In this document: in pieces, positions 43,331 through 52,149 of the stretch
Position numbering within the stretch: position 1 is the first letter of the stretch
Layout of the letters: the number at the start of each line of letters is the position of its first letter
Source: Pedobacter gandavensis
GTDB taxonomy: Bacteria > Bacteroidota > Bacteroidia > Sphingobacteriales > Sphingobacteriaceae
Length of the DNA stretch: 64,000 nt
Assembly (NCBI RefSeq): GCF_014172405.1
Contig: NZ_WNXC01000007.1
Location: 287,038-351,037, forward strand
Direction: 5' to 3'
Notes under the pieces: generated by a model
What the model was told of the DNA's origin: nothing
Database searches by the model: none
The model's input: only the letters and a program-made list of their open reading frames with translations
Program-made: the position numbers and the translations under genes

Positions 43331-43381
43331 GCTATTTTGCCAAGGTTAATATCAATACCCGTCTTTAGTACCCATCATTTT

Positions 43382-45091
43382 ATGAAAATTTTTATTTCTA
43401 TGCTGAGCGTATTGCTTTGCCTTCAGCTGAGTAGTTTTGCACAATACCCTGCCCCTGCTTTAATCCCACAACCTGTGGAAATGAAACTTGGAAAAACCAC
43501 GGATAACTTTACAATTGCAAACCATAGTACGCAGGTTTTTATCAGCGACAGTAGTTTGAGACCTTCCGCTGAATTCTTAATCAACTTTATTAAGAAATAT
43601 TACTTATTGGATATCACCCTAACCACTATAGCTGATGCCAACAGCAAGCATGTCATCAACCTGATCAGGGAGAGGCCAGAGCAAGAAAGTATCATTAAAA
43701 CTGCTGTAGCTCAACAAAATATACAGAAAACACCCGCTTTGATAAAACCAGGAGCCCCTACAGCTAAGATTAACTTGGAAAATCCAGAGCAGTATAAGTT
43801 GGATGTTAAAAGTCAGTCTGTAACCATTCGTTCCACTTCAGCAGCTGGCGTGTTTTATGGAATTCAAACCTTGATTCAACTTCTCCCCCCTTCCGCAAAA
43901 CCATTTCCTTTGCAGGTAAAGGCAGTGAACATCACCGACTATCCCCGCTTCGCCTACCGTGGAATGCATCTGGATGTAAGCAGGCACTTTTTCGATGTCA
44001 ATTTTGTTAAAAAATACATCGATTACCTGGCCATGCATAAGTTAAACTATTTCCATTGGCATTTGACAGACGACCATGGATGGCGAATCGAAATTAAAAA
44101 ACATCCTCGCCTAACTACTGTTGGTGCCTCGAGAGATGGTTCTATTATTGGTCTCTATCCAGGAAAAGGAAATGATAACATTAGGCATGGTGGTTATTAC
44201 ACACAAGCCGAAATAAAGGAGGTAATCAAATATGCTGCAGACCGATACATTACCATTATTCCCGAAATAGAAATGCCTGGCCACAGCATGGCTGTCCTTG
44301 CCGCTTACCCGGAATTGAGTACTACACCAAATCAACCGAAGAAAGTAGCAGAAACCTGGGGCATCTTCAATAAATTCAATAATGTTTTACTTCCTTCTGA
44401 GCAAACCTTCAATTTTCTAGAAGAAGTACTTACAGAAGTTATGGCGCTTTTCCCTTCCCCTTATGTACATATCGGTGGAGATGAGTGTTCGAAAATCTGG
44501 TGGAAGCAATCTGCGTTTTCTCAGCAACTGATTAAAGAAAAAAGCTTAAAAGATGAGAACGGCTTACAAAGCTATTTCATTCACAGGATCGAAAAGTTTG
44601 TGAATAGTAAGGGAAAAACGATTATTGGTTGGGATGAGATTTTAGACGGTGGCCTTGCTCCGAATGCAATCGTGATGAGCTGGCGTGGGGAAAAAGGTGG
44701 CATCGCTGCTGCAAAACAAAAACATAAGGTGATCATGACACCAGAGAATTTCATGTATTTTAACCACTCCCAGTTTTTAAAGGATGATTCCTTAACAGCA
44801 GCCAGATATTTACCATTGGCAGATGTCTACAATTATGAGCCTGTACCTGCTGTGTTGACACCTGCTGAAGCCAAATACATTTGGGGTGCACAAGGCAACC
44901 TATGGACGGAATACATCACGAATCCAGCTAAAGTTGAATATATGCTTTTTCCGAGATTAGATGCCTTAACTGAAGTATTGTGGAGTCCTAAGTCAAAGCG
45001 CAATTTTGTAGATTTCCAGGAAAGACTGAAGCAGCAGTTTCGGAGATATGATATGATGGGAATCAAGTATAGTAAAAGGTACACCTTATAA
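43382..45091 (+). CDS. Beta-N-acetylhexosaminidase, glycoside hydrolase family 20
   Basis: 569 residues from ATG 43382; an upstream TTG was rejected because a signal peptide (MKIFISMLSVLLCLQLSSFAQ) starts at the ATG. A GH20b domain (residues about 22-155, with PALIPQPVEM) precedes the catalytic TIM barrel, which starts near FAYRGMHLDVSRHFF. The catalytic pair is Asp367-Glu368 in HIGGDEC, and FHWHLTDDHGWR binds substrate. It removes terminal GlcNAc/GalNAc in the periplasm, from chitin oligomers, glycans or muropeptides. It stands alone, convergent with and overlapping the DCC gene by 6 bp. Confidence 0.95.
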   Translation: MKIFISMLSVLLCLQLSSFAQYPAPALIPQPVEMKLGKTTDNFTIANHSTQVFISDSSLRPSAEFLINFIKKYYLLDITLTTIADANSKHVINLIRERPEQESIIKTAVAQQNIQKTPALIKPGAPTAKINLENPEQYKLDVKSQSVTIRSTSAAGVFYGIQTLIQLLPPSAKPFPLQVKAVNITDYPRFAYRGMHLDVSRHFFDVNFVKKYIDYLAMHKLNYFHWHLTDDHGWRIEIKKHPRLTTVGASRDGSIIGLYPGKGNDNIRHGGYYTQAEIKEVIKYAADRYITIIPEIEMPGHSMAVLAAYPELSTTPNQPKKVAETWGIFNKFNNVLLPSEQTFNFLEEVLTEVMALFPSPYVHIGGDECSKIWWKQSAFSQQLIKEKSLKDENGLQSYFIHRIEKFVNSKGKTIIGWDEILDGGLAPNAIVMSWRGEKGGIAAAKQKHKVIMTPENFMYFNHSQFLKDDSLTAARYLPLADVYNYEPVPAVLTPAEAKYIWGAQGNLWTEYITNPAKVEYMLFPRLDALTEVLWSPKSKRNFVDFQERLKQQFRRYDMMGIKYSKRYTL

Positions 45092-45520
45092 AAACTTGGA
45101 TTTAAGCTCGGGGGATGGGATCATACAGCTTTCCTGCTTACCCCAGATTCGATACCTGTTTTTGGAGATCAGATGATAGAAAAAATCTCTGATAAAAGGC
45201 GGAATGATGATCAAACTATATAACAATGGCCAAAGTCCGCCGAGCCTTCTGACGATGCGTAATGCGGCTGTAGAACGAGAATAGACTTTTCCGTTCTCCA
45301 ACAATATAATGGTATTCAATTCTTCTTGATTTTCCTTTAAAGCTGTACGGTTGTTTGCTGGGTTTAGAAAAACCAATTGATCTCTTGCGGCCTCACTTTG
45401 CAATGCTGCGAAACGAAAATAATCATGCTGATCTCTATGGATAATAAATTGAACAGTATGATTACATAGATTACAAATCCCATCAAAAAATATCAATCCA
45501 TGTGCTCCATTCTCATTCAT
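45086..45520 (-). CDS. DCC family thiol-disulfide oxidoreductase-like protein (DUF393)
   Basis: 144 residues. It begins with the family signature LIFFDGICNLCN, where Cys16-Asn-Leu-Cys19 is the CxxC motif of a thioredoxin-like fold. FRFAALQSEAAR and a conserved YSRSTAALRIVRRLGGLWPLLY follow, the latter with a weak membrane-associating helix. Family activity is presumed redox, without a known substrate. A minus-strand -7 box TATCTTTG at 45582-45589 lies 62 bp upstream. Confidence 0.9.
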   Translation of the reverse strand: MNENGAHGLIFFDGICNLCNHTVQFIIHRDQHDYFRFAALQSEAARDQLVFLNPANNRTALKENQEELNTIILLENGKVYSRSTAALRIVRRLGGLWPLLYSLIIIPPFIRDFFYHLISKNRYRIWGKQESCMIPSPELKSKFL

Positions 45521-45723
45521 TTGTCTGCTTTTCCTTTAAAGTATCTCAATATTCAGTTCCTGTTTCAATACTGAAATTAGACAAAGATATATTTTAAATC
45601 CGGGGCAAATCCTATAGTTTTATAAATTAGACACTTAAAGGATTTTAGGCTTAGAAAGCTTTAAATTTCCAAAAATCTGACGCAAAAATTCCTTTTCAAG
45701 TTTACAGAGTTGGAACATTTTAC

Positions 45724-45731
45724 TATATTTG
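45724..45731 (+). promoter_or_regulatory. -7 box of pyrR-pyrB
   Basis: TATATTTG, exact match, 16 bp before the pyrR ATG. The very short leader leaves no room for a PyrR-type attenuator upstream of pyrR. Confidence 0.5.
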
Positions 45732-45747
45732 ACCAATCCTTTAGTCA

Positions 45748-46296
45748 ATGCAAAAAAGAACCCTGCTAGACGGTCAGAAATTCCAGATCACAATTAAGAG
45801 ACTTTGTCATCAATTAATTGAGAACCATAACGATTTTTCAAATACTGTTTTAATTGGCATTCAGCCAAGAGGCAGTTATTTTGCCGATAGAGTGCAAAAT
45901 GAACTGTCCCAAATCCTTAAGAAAACCACAATAAAGAAAGGCAATCTTGACATTACCTTTTTCCGTGATGATTTTAGAAGGAAGGACGGCCTTCTTGCCG
46001 CCAATGCCAACACCATAGATTTTATTATTGAAGGGATGAACGTAATCCTGATCGATGATGTATTGTGGACCGGACGTACCATACGTTCTGCCATGGATGC
46101 ATTATTGGCTTACGGCCGACCAGAAAGAGTAGAACTCATGGTCTTGATCGACAGGCGTTTTTCAAGGCACCTACCGATTGAACCCGATTATATCGGTCAA
46201 CAGGTAGACAGCTTAAATTCACAACACGTGAAGGTAAGTTGGAAAGAAACAGAAGGAGAAGACAAAGTAATCTTAATATCAGAAAGCAATAAATAA
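45748..46296 (+). CDS. pyrR: PyrR: pyr regulator / uracil phosphoribosyltransferase
   Basis: 182 residues. Phosphoribosyltransferase fold with the PRPP-binding motif VILIDDVLWTGRT (residues 99-111), the family's FFRDDF block and IQPRGSYFA. In Bacillus PyrR binds UMP and a pyr mRNA hairpin to attenuate transcription and also has UPRTase activity. In Bacteroidota the RNA-binding role is less clear. The leader before pyrR is short here, and only 1 bp separates pyrR from pyrB, so attenuation at this locus seems unlikely. Confidence 0.94.
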   Translation: MQKRTLLDGQKFQITIKRLCHQLIENHNDFSNTVLIGIQPRGSYFADRVQNELSQILKKTTIKKGNLDITFFRDDFRRKDGLLAANANTIDFIIEGMNVILIDDVLWTGRTIRSAMDALLAYGRPERVELMVLIDRRFSRHLPIEPDYIGQQVDSLNSQHVKVSWKETEGEDKVILISESNK

Positions 46297-46297
46297 C

Positions 46298-47230
46298 ATG
46301 GCAGAAGAAAAATTATCAACCCGACATCTTTTAGGTATCAAAGATATTAACCGAAATGATATCGAATTGATCTTACAAACTGCAGATAATTTTAAAGATG
46401 TAATCAACAGGCCGATCAAAAAGGTACCTGCTTTGAGAGACATCACGATTGCGAATATTTTCTTTGAAAACTCCACACGTACCAAACTCTCTTTTGAGTT
46501 GGCAGAAAAGAGACTTTCTGCTGATACGATCAATTTTGCGGCTTCTTCTTCCTCAGTAAGTAAAGGAGAAACGCTGATTGACACCGTAAATAACATCCTG
46601 GCCATGAAAGTGGACCTGGTTGTAATGAGACACCCTTACGCAGGAGCAGGTCAGTTCCTAAGCAAACATGTCAATGCACAAATCGTGAACGCTGGAGACG
46701 GCGCGCATGAACATCCTACTCAAGCACTTTTAGATGCTTTCTCTATCCGCCAGAAACTAGGTGATGTGGAAGGCAAAAAAGTAGTGATTGTTGGGGATAT
46801 ATTACACTCAAGGGTAGCCATATCCAACATCCTATGCCTGCAAAAACTCGGCGCAGAAGTAATGGTATGCGGTCCAACTACACTAATTCCAAAACACATT
46901 GAAAGTTTAGGTGTAAAAGTAGAACATAACCTGATCAAAGCTTTAAACTGGTGCGATGTAGCCAATATGCTGCGCATTCAGCTCGAAAGACAAGACATCA
47001 AATACTTCCCTTCCCAAAGAGAATATGCCATGATGTATGGCTTAAACAAACAAATCCTGGACAACCTGAATAAAGAGATCATAGTGATGCACCCTGGCCC
47101 AATTAACCGTGGCGTAGAAATCACCAGTGATGTAGCAGATAGCAAACAGTCCATCATCCTGGAACAAGTTGAAAATGGTGTTGCCGTAAGAATGGCTGTA
47201 CTTTATCTCCTTGCTTCTCAAAGAGATTAA
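46298..47230 (+). CDS. pyrB: Aspartate carbamoyltransferase catalytic subunit
   Basis: 310 residues. It condenses carbamoyl phosphate with aspartate in pyrimidine synthesis. The carbamoyl-phosphate loop is FFENSTRTKLSFE (Ser59-Thr60-Arg61-Thr62), followed by the KGET-type loop in SSVSKGETLIDT, the HPTQALLDAF motif, and MHPGPINRGVEI near the C-terminus. It forms an operon with pyrR. No regulatory subunit pyrI follows, so the enzyme is probably the unregulated trimer. Confidence 0.96.
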   Translation: MAEEKLSTRHLLGIKDINRNDIELILQTADNFKDVINRPIKKVPALRDITIANIFFENSTRTKLSFELAEKRLSADTINFAASSSSVSKGETLIDTVNNILAMKVDLVVMRHPYAGAGQFLSKHVNAQIVNAGDGAHEHPTQALLDAFSIRQKLGDVEGKKVVIVGDILHSRVAISNILCLQKLGAEVMVCGPTTLIPKHIESLGVKVEHNLIKALNWCDVANMLRIQLERQDIKYFPSQREYAMMYGLNKQILDNLNKEIIVMHPGPINRGVEITSDVADSKQSIILEQVENGVAVRMAVLYLLASQRD

Positions 47231-47248
47231 AACTTCGCGAAGTTTTAT
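47229..47248 (+). terminator. Possible pyrB terminator
   Basis: 20-bp perfect palindrome TAAAACTTCG/CGAAGTTTTA beginning in the pyrB stop codon. It has no spare loop and no long T-run, so termination is uncertain. Confidence 0.4.
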
Positions 47249-47362
47249 ATAACATTCTTGTTTTCTTTTCGTTAAAACCAGTGTTATCAACAGTTGTTAG
47301 TTTCTTATGCTGACAAGACCTAATACTATTTTTATATTCGTAGCAACCATATTTGAAATCAG

Positions 47363-50300
47363 ATGCAGAAAAAATACCTTTTTATTCCGCTATTCTTAGC
47401 AGGTAGCTTTACAGCTAGCTATGCGCAGTCCAGCATACTAGTTCACCTCAATGAAAATTATCGAACAGGTCTGGAGTTACTGGACAATGAAAAATACGTT
47501 GCAGCAGCAGAACAATTTAGGTTGGTAGGCAAAGCCAGACAAAAAGCAGATGCCCAACAAGAGAGTAATTCTGAATTGTCTTTGCTTAAAGAAAACGCAA
47601 AGTTCTATGCTGCCGTTTGTGCGCTGGAACTGGGAAACAATGATGCAGAAAGTCTTTTCCAGAAATTTATTAAAGATTATCCCTTAAATGCAAATACGAA
47701 ACTTGCTTATTTTCATGTTGGTAAATCGTATTTCGCTCAGGAAAACTATCAAAAAGCTTTAGATTGGTTTGAAAAAACTGATCCTTCTACCCTTTCACAG
47801 AAACAACGTTTGGAGTATCAATTCAAACAAGGTTACGCCTATTTCATGTTGAAAGATATCGAAAAAGCAGAGCCTTTATTTGAAGCAGTAAAAAAAGAAA
47901 AATCTCCATATCAGGAAAGCGCGACTTACTATTTCGCCTATATCAATTACCTGAACAAAGAATATAAAACAGCATTGGCCAACTTTGAGAAATTGAAAGG
48001 TTCGCCTACTTACGAAGCGAGTTATCCTTATTATATCACTTCGATGTACTATCTGGATGAACGCTACGATGATGTGATCAATTATGCTGTGCCTATTTTA
48101 AAGACTACAAAACAACAGTATGAAGCAGAAATGCTTAGTCTGATTGCAGCGTCCTATTTCGCTAAAGATGATTATACCAATTCAGAGAAGTATTTCAAGG
48201 AATACTATGCAAAAAGTAAATCAGAAGTTAAAAACAACCTGTTTATCTATCAATATGGGTATTCTTTATTCCAATTGAAAAGATACCAGGAGGCTGTAGC
48301 AATTCTAGAAAAACTAGATACAGACGATGTGTACCTGCAAAGTGGTATGTATACACTGGGTCGCTCTTTCATCCAATTGAAAAATAAAGAAAAAGCACGC
48401 AGTGCTTTCTTTAGATCTTCGAGACTTGACTTTGATAAGTTCATACAAGAAGAAGCTTGGATTAATTATGCCCGCTTAAGTTATGAGCTTGATTTTAATC
48501 AACAGGCACTAGAATCTACACAGAGCTTCTTAAAGCAATTTCCAAAATCGCGCAAAGCGAATGAAGCGAAAACTTTATTGGGAGAGATTCTATTAACCAG
48601 TAAGAACTACCAGGCAGCCATTGACATTCTGGAGCCTATTCCAGACAAATCACCTGAAGCTAAAGAAGCTTATCAAAAAGTAACTTATTTCAGAGGTTTA
48701 GAGTTCTACAATGAACGCGCATTCCCAAATGCATTGTCTATGTTCTTGCGCTCAGAAAAGTTCCCTGAAGATCAGGAAATTCATGCCTTGAATACCTACT
48801 GGAAAGCTGAAGCTAGTTACGAATTGAGAAAATTCGGAGAAGCTGTGCAGACTTTTGAGAAGTTCCTGGAAATGCCGGGAGCCGATAAAACCGAAGTTTA
48901 TAACTTTGCAAATTACGCTTTGGCTTATGCCGCCTTCGAAGATGAGCGCTACGGAAAAGCAGCAGCTTATTTTGAACGCTTCCTGAAAGGGAATGATAAG
49001 GACGCAAAAACTGTAAATGACGCGACCATCAGACTGGCAGATTCATATTTTGTAAATAAGAGTTATGGTAATGCTTTAGTCAACTACAATAAAATCATTG
49101 CTTCCAAAGCAACTGGAGAAGATTACGCACTGTTTCAACGCGGAATGATTCAAGGTCTGGAAAGTCAGAATGATGCAAAGATCAATACAATGCAGAGTTT
49201 GTTGAAGTTATTCCCGAATTCGAACTATGCAGATGACGCCGGATTTGAAACTGCTTATACTTATTTCAACAAAGGAGATCTTGACAAGTCCAAAACTGAC
49301 CTCATTGCATTAATCAGCCAGTACCCACACAGTAGTTATGTGCCTCGTGCATTAGTCACTATCGGATTAGTTCAATACAATCAGGATCAGGATGATGCGG
49401 CATTGACAACCTTTAAAAAGGTAATTGCTGATTATGCCAGCAGTGAAGAAGCCAAACAAGCATTGGAGTCTATAAAAAATATCTATGTGGATAAAGGTGA
49501 TTCAGAAGGTTTCATCGGCTATGCCAAAACTACACCTATCGGCGATTTCTCAATTGCTGAACAAGATAATATTGTCTTCCAGGGTGCCAATAACCGCTAT
49601 TTAAAGGGTGATGCTAAAGGTGCTTTTGAAGCTGTAAACGCTTATTTTGACAAGTTCCCGAAAGCAATTCACGATAAAGAAGCCAAATTTATCAGAGCCG
49701 AATCATTGGTGAAATTAGGCAGACCAGATGAGGCTATCCCTGACTATGAGTATATTCTGAACGATTGGACCAGTGATTATACAGAACGCTCACTAGTGAG
49801 TATATCAAAGTTATTCCTCGATCAACAGAAATATAATGAAGCCATTGTTTACCTGAAAAGATTGGAAACAACTGCTGATTATAAAGTGCATTATACTTAT
49901 GCCATCAACAACCTCTTAAAAGCTTACAGCGCATTGAATATGCCCGATGATGTGATCAAGTATGTAGCCATCATCAAAGAATCTGATAAATCTTCACAAG
50001 AAGAAAAAAGCAGTTCTGACCTGTATGCAGGAAAGGCTTATTTAGTGAGAGCAGATACAACTCAAGCCATAAAAGCGTTCAACAATGTGATTGAGAAAAC
50101 TAAAACACTGGCCGCTGCCGAAGCAAAATATAATCTTGCTGCCATTCAATATGCAAAAAGAGAATACAAAACTTCTACAAAAACCTGTTTTGACCTGATC
50201 AATAATATGTCTTCTTATGATTACTGGGTGGCGAAAGCTTTCATCCTCTTGGCAGACAACTATGTCGCATTAAAAGATAATTTACAAGCTAAAAGTACAC

Positions 50301-50380
50301 TTCTAAGCCTCATAGACAACTACGACGGTAAAGATGATATTGTACCGACTGCTAAGGAAAAATTAAAGAAAATTAAATAA
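47363..50380 (+). CDS. Giant periplasmic TPR protein (CpoB/YbgF-like by context)
   Basis: 1005 residues with a signal peptide ending at ASYAQ. Nearly the whole mature chain is TPR/Sel1-like helical repeats (AYFHVGKSYFAQENYQKALDWFEK, ATYYFAYINYLNKEYKTALANFEKL, and many more); I estimate more than 20 units. There is no other domain. It is the first gene of an operon with a barrel, an HU-SPOR protein and an ExbB/ExbD/TonB set. By analogy with CpoB, the TPR protein of the Tol-Pal operon, it may link peptidoglycan synthesis to the energised complex. A -7-like TATATTCG lies at about 47333-47340. Confidence 0.9.
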   Translation: MQKKYLFIPLFLAGSFTASYAQSSILVHLNENYRTGLELLDNEKYVAAAEQFRLVGKARQKADAQQESNSELSLLKENAKFYAAVCALELGNNDAESLFQKFIKDYPLNANTKLAYFHVGKSYFAQENYQKALDWFEKTDPSTLSQKQRLEYQFKQGYAYFMLKDIEKAEPLFEAVKKEKSPYQESATYYFAYINYLNKEYKTALANFEKLKGSPTYEASYPYYITSMYYLDERYDDVINYAVPILKTTKQQYEAEMLSLIAASYFAKDDYTNSEKYFKEYYAKSKSEVKNNLFIYQYGYSLFQLKRYQEAVAILEKLDTDDVYLQSGMYTLGRSFIQLKNKEKARSAFFRSSRLDFDKFIQEEAWINYARLSYELDFNQQALESTQSFLKQFPKSRKANEAKTLLGEILLTSKNYQAAIDILEPIPDKSPEAKEAYQKVTYFRGLEFYNERAFPNALSMFLRSEKFPEDQEIHALNTYWKAEASYELRKFGEAVQTFEKFLEMPGADKTEVYNFANYALAYAAFEDERYGKAAAYFERFLKGNDKDAKTVNDATIRLADSYFVNKSYGNALVNYNKIIASKATGEDYALFQRGMIQGLESQNDAKINTMQSLLKLFPNSNYADDAGFETAYTYFNKGDLDKSKTDLIALISQYPHSSYVPRALVTIGLVQYNQDQDDAALTTFKKVIADYASSEEAKQALESIKNIYVDKGDSEGFIGYAKTTPIGDFSIAEQDNIVFQGANNRYLKGDAKGAFEAVNAYFDKFPKAIHDKEAKFIRAESLVKLGRPDEAIPDYEYILNDWTSDYTERSLVSISKLFLDQQKYNEAIVYLKRLETTADYKVHYTYAINNLLKAYSALNMPDDVIKYVAIIKESDKSSQEEKSSSDLYAGKAYLVRADTTQAIKAFNNVIEKTKTLAAAEAKYNLAAIQYAKREYKTSTKTCFDLINNMSSYDYWVAKAFILLADNYVALKDNLQAKSTLLSLIDNYDGKDDIVPTAKEKLKKIK

Positions 50381-50390
50381 GACAAGCACG

Positions 50391-52094
50391 ATGAGATTGA
50401 CGAAATTAATATATAGCACCCTACTTTTTGTGACTGCCGGATCTCTAAGCGCATTGGCACAGGATACAAAAACTACTGATAAGAAAACTGAAGAAAAAGC
50501 CGTAACGGAAGAAATTGAAGTTGTAAGACCTTATAAACCAGTACTGGCTGAAGCCGTAAAATTGAGAAGAAGTCCGGATTTAAACACGGTTAAGACCTAT
50601 AAAGCTAAATTCAACTATAGTCTGACTGACAGGAAACTGGGGCTGAATTCTGACATCAATAAACTACAAGCACAACAAGTAGCTAAAGAAAAAGAAACAG
50701 AGTTGATCAATAACTACGTGAAAGGTGGCTTCGGCATCCGCACTACAGTTCTCGGTGAAGCTTATATCAACCTGGGCAGAGATGAGGCTTTACAAGCCGG
50801 CGCTTTCTTTAAGCATTTTGGTCAAAAAGGTAAATTACCAGGACAAGAGGTAAACCAACAACAATTGAGCGTTTTTGGAAGAAGTATTGGTGATGAATTT
50901 ACTTTGAGTGGTCGCATCAATTACCAAAGAAATGGCTTATTCTTCTATGGCTATAACCCGGAAAAACCGGAGTTAAACTTAAATCCAGAAAAACAAACGC
51001 TAAACTTTATTGAAGCAGAAGGTGAAATTGTAAACAAGTTTACTGATGATCCGGATGCACTGAGCTATGCCGTTAAATTAAACGGTTACTTATGGAATGA
51101 TAAGTATGCGGCTAAAGAAAACTCTGTTATTTTAAATGGTTATGTCAACAAAAGAATCAGCAGCTTTAATTTAGGTCTTGCTGCTTCAACAGAATTTGGA
51201 AACACGAAGGATGCTTTGACCAACGTAAGCAATAACCTTTTAAAATTAAATCCTTACATCAGGTTAGAAGCCAATGGTGTAAAAATCAATGCAGGGATTA
51301 ACTTTGTACAGGAGTTTGGTGCTTTCTCGAAAAGCAGAATCTTCCCTGCTGTTACCGCAGACCTAACCCTGATTCCTGATTACCTGCAATTATTTGCCGA
51401 AGTAAAGGGTGATGTAAACCGTAATTCACTAAAACAGTTCAGTGATGAAAACCCATTCCTGAATGCTAATATCGACATCAAAAACTCGGTAGAAAAATTG
51501 TCGTTCAGCGCAGGTATCAAAGGTACAGGCGGTCCGGGATTTGGCTACAAAGCAAGAGTATACCACAAGAAGATCTCTGATATGGCCTTGTTTGTAAACA
51601 ATTTCGCAAACCCTACCCGCTTCGATGTAATCTATGATTTTGGAAATACCTCCATGACAGGTTTAGAAGGTGAAATCTCTATTCAGGTTAGTAATTCGTT
51701 GAAATGGACTGGTAAATTAAATTTCGAAGACTATCAACCGGCACAAGAATCAGCTAGCTGGTACAAGCCTCAAATGAGAATCAGCTCTGATTTATTATTT
51801 AATGTGACTGATAAAATTGGATTAAATGCCTCAGTAGCTATTCAGGACGCTAGTAAAGCAAAAGTTTACACTGCTGCCCCAGCTAGTCCTTATGTAATTC
51901 CTGATCCATCTATTGAGACTATTGTAAGTGTTAAAGGTTTTGTAGACCTTGGCGTTGGTGCCACCTATAAGATCAACAACAAGTTTTCTGCTTTTGCAAG
52001 AGCAAATAACCTGTTCAACTCTTCTTACAGCAGATACTTATACTACCCAACTATCGGAACCAATATCTTTGGAGGATTAACATATTCCTTCTAA
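50391..52094 (+). CDS. Outer-membrane barrel resembling a plugless TonB-dependent receptor
   Basis: 567 residues. A signal peptide ends at SALAQ, then a short charged linker follows with EEIEVVRPYKPVLAEAVKL, which recalls a TonB-box/linker. About 22 beta strands follow, closing with a receptor-like end (FSAFARANNLFNSSYSRYLYYPTIGTNIFGGLTYSF). No plug domain is present, so this would be an open or structurally plugged barrel, or one using the TPR partner as a plug. Database names for such proteins are usually just TonB-dependent receptor. It lies 10 bp after the TPR gene. Confidence 0.82.
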   Translation: MRLTKLIYSTLLFVTAGSLSALAQDTKTTDKKTEEKAVTEEIEVVRPYKPVLAEAVKLRRSPDLNTVKTYKAKFNYSLTDRKLGLNSDINKLQAQQVAKEKETELINNYVKGGFGIRTTVLGEAYINLGRDEALQAGAFFKHFGQKGKLPGQEVNQQQLSVFGRSIGDEFTLSGRINYQRNGLFFYGYNPEKPELNLNPEKQTLNFIEAEGEIVNKFTDDPDALSYAVKLNGYLWNDKYAAKENSVILNGYVNKRISSFNLGLAASTEFGNTKDALTNVSNNLLKLNPYIRLEANGVKINAGINFVQEFGAFSKSRIFPAVTADLTLIPDYLQLFAEVKGDVNRNSLKQFSDENPFLNANIDIKNSVEKLSFSAGIKGTGGPGFGYKARVYHKKISDMALFVNNFANPTRFDVIYDFGNTSMTGLEGEISIQVSNSLKWTGKLNFEDYQPAQESASWYKPQMRISSDLLFNVTDKIGLNASVAIQDASKAKVYTAAPASPYVIPDPSIETIVSVKGFVDLGVGATYKINNKFSAFARANNLFNSSYSRYLYYPTIGTNIFGGLTYSF

Positions 52095-52149
52095 GCGGTT
52101 TTCGATTTAATAATTGGTGGATATAGAATTAAAATTTAATTTTACCAGA

